DNA of 64,000 nucleotides. Origin: Macquaria australasica (Eukaryota; Chordata; Actinopteri; Centrarchiformes; Percichthyidae). The stretch is taken from NCBI GenBank assembly GCA_005408345.1, contig SEMN01000350.1, positions 124,001 through 188,000 on the forward strand, read 5' to 3'. A model generated the notes under the pieces. It did not search any database. It was not told where the DNA came from and worked only from the letters and a program-made list of their open reading frames with translations. A program made the position numbers and the translations under genes. Below are positions 60,160-64,000 of the stretch, one piece after another (position 1 is the first letter of the stretch; the number at the start of each line of letters is the position of its first letter).

Positions 60160-60240
60160 GCAGCCCATATAAGGACAGCGGATCCTCTCCAGTCGCGCGC
60201 TGGGAATCTTGATTCTTGTACGACTGTGGACGCGAGCGAA
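60160..60240 (+). promoter_or_regulatory. zeb1: candidate alternative zeb1 promoter with CArG/TATA element
   Basis: CCATATAAGG at 60,166-60,175 is a perfect SRF CArG box and also contains a TATA-like core. It is set in CpG-rich sequence (GCGAGC, CGCGCGC) about 1 kb inside intron 1. A start about 30 bases downstream would give an alternative first exon. No splice evidence was traced. Confidence 0.3.
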
Positions 60241-62698
60241 CCTTTAAACGCTCCGTTTTTCTTGTCTATTCTGTTATTGCTTATTTTAATACAACCTGTA
60301 TATTAATAGTAATAGCCTACAAGTTGATACAGAATCTGCGTTTCGGTATGCGAAGCTCAACGGGTTTCACCCACTTTATTGTGGTGTGAAAATATTGTTA
60401 TAAAGTAGCCGATAGGGCTCTCTTCAAGGATACTTTGTTACTAGGTTAATCTACTGTTTTTATAACACACGTAAATGTTAATGTTGCTTAATTGAACGGT
60501 AAATGTATAGGACTTTTGCGAGTTGTCAACGTCTGTTTTCCTGCTACATCTTTCCGTGTGTTTACGTCGTGGTGGGCTGTTGTGAATCCCTAGTGCGACA
60601 ATTTACCACAGCCTTTACTATTCAGGCTATAATTACTATTTTATTGTGAAAACGAGCCTTTTTTGTCGCGGGTCTGACAACATGTGTTGTCTATCAACTA
60701 GTCATGCTCATGTGTTGTGCCACCCAGTGTAGATTAAAGGAACTGGTGTAATGCAGGGATTTCGGCGTTATTTTGTCAAAACAGACCGTCAGATAGGCTT
60801 TGGGATGGACGAAGAGCCGCTACTTTCGTGTCATTCATGGGCTGAAAGGTGAACTGGTTTGCTGTCGTGCGGATACCTGATGAGTGATGAGAAGAGTGGC
60901 ATATTTTTTGATGGGTGCAATGGATGTTTTCCACTGTCCTCTCGGTTTTTTATGGGGTGTGCTCAGCTATGCATTTCATCTCTGGAGCGTGTATGCAGTT
61001 AAATATGTGCAAGGTGTGGACACACCTCAGATAACGGCCCTTCTGTCAAGGTGTGGATATTTATCTGCCTTATGGGAGAAAGGGAGTCTTATTTTCTCTG
61101 GAGAGACTTCATGTGTTGCTTTTTTCCCTTTAACTTAAAATGTTTCTGAATAATGACAGCCTTATTGATATTTAAAGTCACATCCTTAACCAAACAGATG
61201 TGTTCCCTGTTACTTTGCCTCATTTGCATCTGCTTCAAAGAGCCATCAAGGTCTGCTTTTAAGTCCTCACTTCCTACCACCTTCTGACAAGGCTGGTGAT
61301 CTGTCATGTAAATCAACATCTGTGCTTTTTGAAGGGAATTCCTCAGTAAAGTTAGAGTGAAGGCTGGTGCTGTTATGTAGTCATAGCCTTGGCTTTGTTA
61401 CATGTTTATATCAAGGTGGTATTTTAATATGAGCTGCTGAATTTGCAGCAACCAACTCCAGCCTAATGGCTACTTTTTTATAGTGATAAAATATTTCAGT
61501 ATCCATTGCTTGGGCTCTTATAATTAAGCAAACCCTCAAGTTGTGCCCAGCGTGTTATGGTCAGCGGCTTTGCCAGGTCCCTGGTTAGCAGGGCTAGCTG
61601 AGATCAAGGTGAGCTCCATTCCCTGCTGTAAACAGAGAGGTGTTAAGAGCCTGCAGGACGACAGGTGTTTGCAATCGGCGGGGTACTGCAGCTTCCTTTG
61701 TCGCTTCTCCCCAGTCAGCTCCCCTCAGGAACAGCAGCCGTCCCCTGCAACGGTAATTTAACACAGCAATTTGGGAATAGAGGAATGCGCCCGGTGTTAA
61801 CATTCTTTGCAAAAATAAACAGGGCTGTGCTGGGACAGCTTTGTACCCATGCTCAGTAGCTGGGGCTGATGTTTTCAGAACAGTGTTTCGGAGACACCTT
61901 GAAATGAGTGTGCACACAGGTAGCTAGGATTTCTATTTATTTGTCAAAATCAGAAGGGTCATTTGTCTCATCCCCTAATCTGTCTTTCTCCCTTCTCTCT
62001 CCCTCCCTCTCTCTCTCTCTTTCTGATGCATACTCTGGCATGAGGAAAATGAGGTTGTGGGCTTGGCACTTGGCAACAACTCATGTAATGTTGAAGAGCA
62101 TGTTTATTGGCCTGGTAAAACTATACTTAAACTATACTTAGTGCCCTGGACGCACTCAACCTGTCTAGAAACTATTGAATACAACCACATGCTGTAAGTT
62201 TGGGGGAGAACAATAAAAAACAATGGTTTAGCTATAGCTACATTGCGAAGCAAGCAATGTTTTGGGCTATATAGTGAAGGCTTCAGAGGAGGTGGGGATT
62301 GGCTCTGTAGCTCCACATGCCACTTCAGTGTTTTAAAAGACATCTGTTTACATTTAAAGGTCCACCCCTGTTGTGTGAAGAGTTTAGCAGAGGAGGAAAC
62401 TTTTCATTTATCTCACTGCTTTTCACCAACTTCCTCAGCAGCTTCATTTGAGAGTGCCAAGTCAGAAGAAAATCCCCCTGCCTCCGCTCTCTGTCTGTCT
62501 CTTCCCTCTCACTCCTCCTTCCTGAGCTTGTCTTTTATTTCGAGGGGGTTAAGACACAGTAGCCAGGGGTGCTGTTGATTGCCCCCTGACCTAGGCACCC
62601 ATGCGTGCCTAGAGTATGACTTCACTTTCCCCCCCTGTGCCATTGTGAGGCTTCCAGCATGTCCAATTGTGTTTGTGTTTAAGTCTGTTCAATGAAAG

Positions 62699-62740
62699 GC
62701 GAAGAGAGGAGGAGGAGGAGGAGGAGGAGGGGTGGGGGGA
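62699..62740. repeat. (GGA)n purine tract
   Basis: Repeated GGA units passing into GGGGTGGGGGG, a simple repeat with G-quadruplex potential, within zeb1 intron 1. Confidence 0.85.
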
Positions 62741-64000
62741 TGTTCGGAGCTGCAGCTTTTTCTTCGCTCCCTCCTTCTCTTCATCCATTCCTCTCTGACC
62801 CCTAAACTGTGGGCTCCACGCTCCCTGTGGAGTCACAAGGGGGGATGGAGAGTTGGTGAGAAGTGGCTGAGGTGACTAAAGACTTTTACAACAGGTGACA
62901 ACTGAGGGACTGCTGCTGGCAGATGAAAAGCACGACACACATGGCAGCTATCTCCCAGCCCTGTATGGATTCTAGGGTCAAAACTAGGTGTATGTTATGC
63001 TTGGAACTTACATCAGTAAAAATAACCTAAAAGTGATTTTAGACCCCATACAGGTAATGATCACAACATTTTACTTGTTTCTTTTTTGTTAATCATGTTG
63101 AAAAAAGTTTTCTTTCTGGTGAAGCTTCATCCCTCAACATGTCCATCAGGGTGGGAAAAGGCCTGTCCTCATCTGACCATTCAGCTGAATTAAAATGATG
63201 TGATGTACGACCACACTCCCACCTCTGTTAAGGCAGCTTAATGATTAGCTGCTCCCATGGAGGCTGAGAGCATTAGCCTATAAAAAGGTGCTCTCCCTTC
63301 GTAAAGAAGGAGTTTTAAACTCAGAGTCAGTTTCAGTAACCCCCTTAACTGCGCTTGGATGTGCTTTATTGGGGTTTGTGTGGCTGAATGCTTAAATGAA
63401 CCATTGTGTGTTCAGGCTGTAGTGAGAAAGCCTGAGGAGAAAGAGCCTAGTTACCTTTGCAGTTTGCCTGCTCTACCTCATACACTTTCAGTGGCAGAAG
63501 AAAAGGCCCATTCAGCGGGCCCGGCATGGGGAGGGAGAGCCCTTTTCACACTCGGCTTGTGGGAAACTTCTCCACCATACTGTGCATGCCATTTGCATAT
63601 GACCCATTCTTTTCCCAAAGGTCCCCGCGAGGGAGGAATCCGTGGAACGTTCGCAGAATTCATCAAATCCCTCTCTCACGCAGCCCTCGGACCTTCAAGG
63701 GCCTGCTTTGCAGCACTATGTTTGACATTTTTGTCTTGGAAATGTAACTTATGTCTGCGTCACGCTTGCTCGCCTCAACGTTAATGCCGACGCATCCCTG
63801 TGGCATTTATGTCCCGTGTATTTTAAAGTGGCAATGTGTGCTACCCAGTGTGCTGTTTTTAATGTCAGGATGAGGGCTTAATTTGGCACAGCAGGCAGGA
63901 GTTTCCCCAAATCCCGAGCACGGGCCATGAGGGGACCATCTGCATGACTGGACAATGTGATGGGGGCCGTGCGCCTTGGAGGCTCCCTAACTGACGATGA

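Larger units (their letters stand above)
59209..64000 (+). other. zeb1: start of zeb1 intron 1
   Basis: No sequence matching the expected exon 2 start (VTNYNTVVE) is seen up to the window end, so at least 4.8 kb of intron 1 is present. CpG-rich sequence continues to about 59,470. A (GGA)n tract lies at 62,707-62,731, and a repeat-free segment ends the window (63,550-63,960). Open frames here, for example 63,359-63,784, have no recognisable similarity. Confidence 0.75.

Noticed and set aside
63359..63784. 141-codon plus-strand open frame in zeb1 intron 1
   Set aside because: Does not match any ZEB1 exon or known protein; more likely an enhancer-like segment that happens to lack stops.

Overview
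The window is vertebrate nuclear DNA, most likely from a percomorph (spiny-rayed) teleost fish. The reasons are interrupted genes with GT-AG introns, long AT-leaning non-coding stretches, many CA/GT microsatellites, and dozens of short decayed repeats that I recognise as families typical of percomorph genomes (hAT-like and other MITEs, fold-back elements, a Tc1 remnant, a tRNA-derived SINE). There are no operons, no CRISPR array, no rRNA and no functional tRNA.

Only two protein-coding genes can be supported, one near each end and pointing away from each other. At the left, on the minus strand, lie the last two coding exons of znf438 (1569-4083), a C2H2 zinc-finger nuclear protein, with its 3' UTR further left. 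At the right, on the plus strand, is coding exon 1 of zeb1 (59151-59208), the two-handed zinc-finger/homeodomain repressor of epithelial genes. It sits in a CpG-rich promoter, and its first intron runs off the window. In mammals ZNF438 and ZEB1 are also divergent neighbours (from memory of the human map), so the pair is a conserved synteny block.

The roughly 55 kb between them is probably the long 5' intron(s) of znf438 plus the intergenic regulatory space of zeb1. A CpG-richer patch near 45.3-45.7 kb has a CCAAT box and a good minus-strand splice donor, and is my best candidate for the znf438 first exon and promoter. The rest is a patchwork of repeats. They include a long MITE-like repeat at 6.3 kb and a second, interrupted copy at 31.3 kb, a Tc1 transposase relic at 8.5-9.2 kb, and a 66-bp-arm hairpin at 16.6 kb. 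MITEs lie at 20.3, 35.5 and 52.8 kb, nested repeats at 22.8-24.1 and 46.2-47.5 kb, and fold-back elements at 50.0-51.1 kb. Between them are repeat-free stretches that read like conserved non-coding enhancers, an impression that needs an alignment to test.

No wholly new gene system is evident. The items most worth checking are the 66-bp hairpin, the zeb1 promoter architecture (G-run tract, ZEB-type E-boxes, and a downstream CArG/TATA element that may mark an alternative start), the putative znf438 promoter, and the enhancer-like islands.
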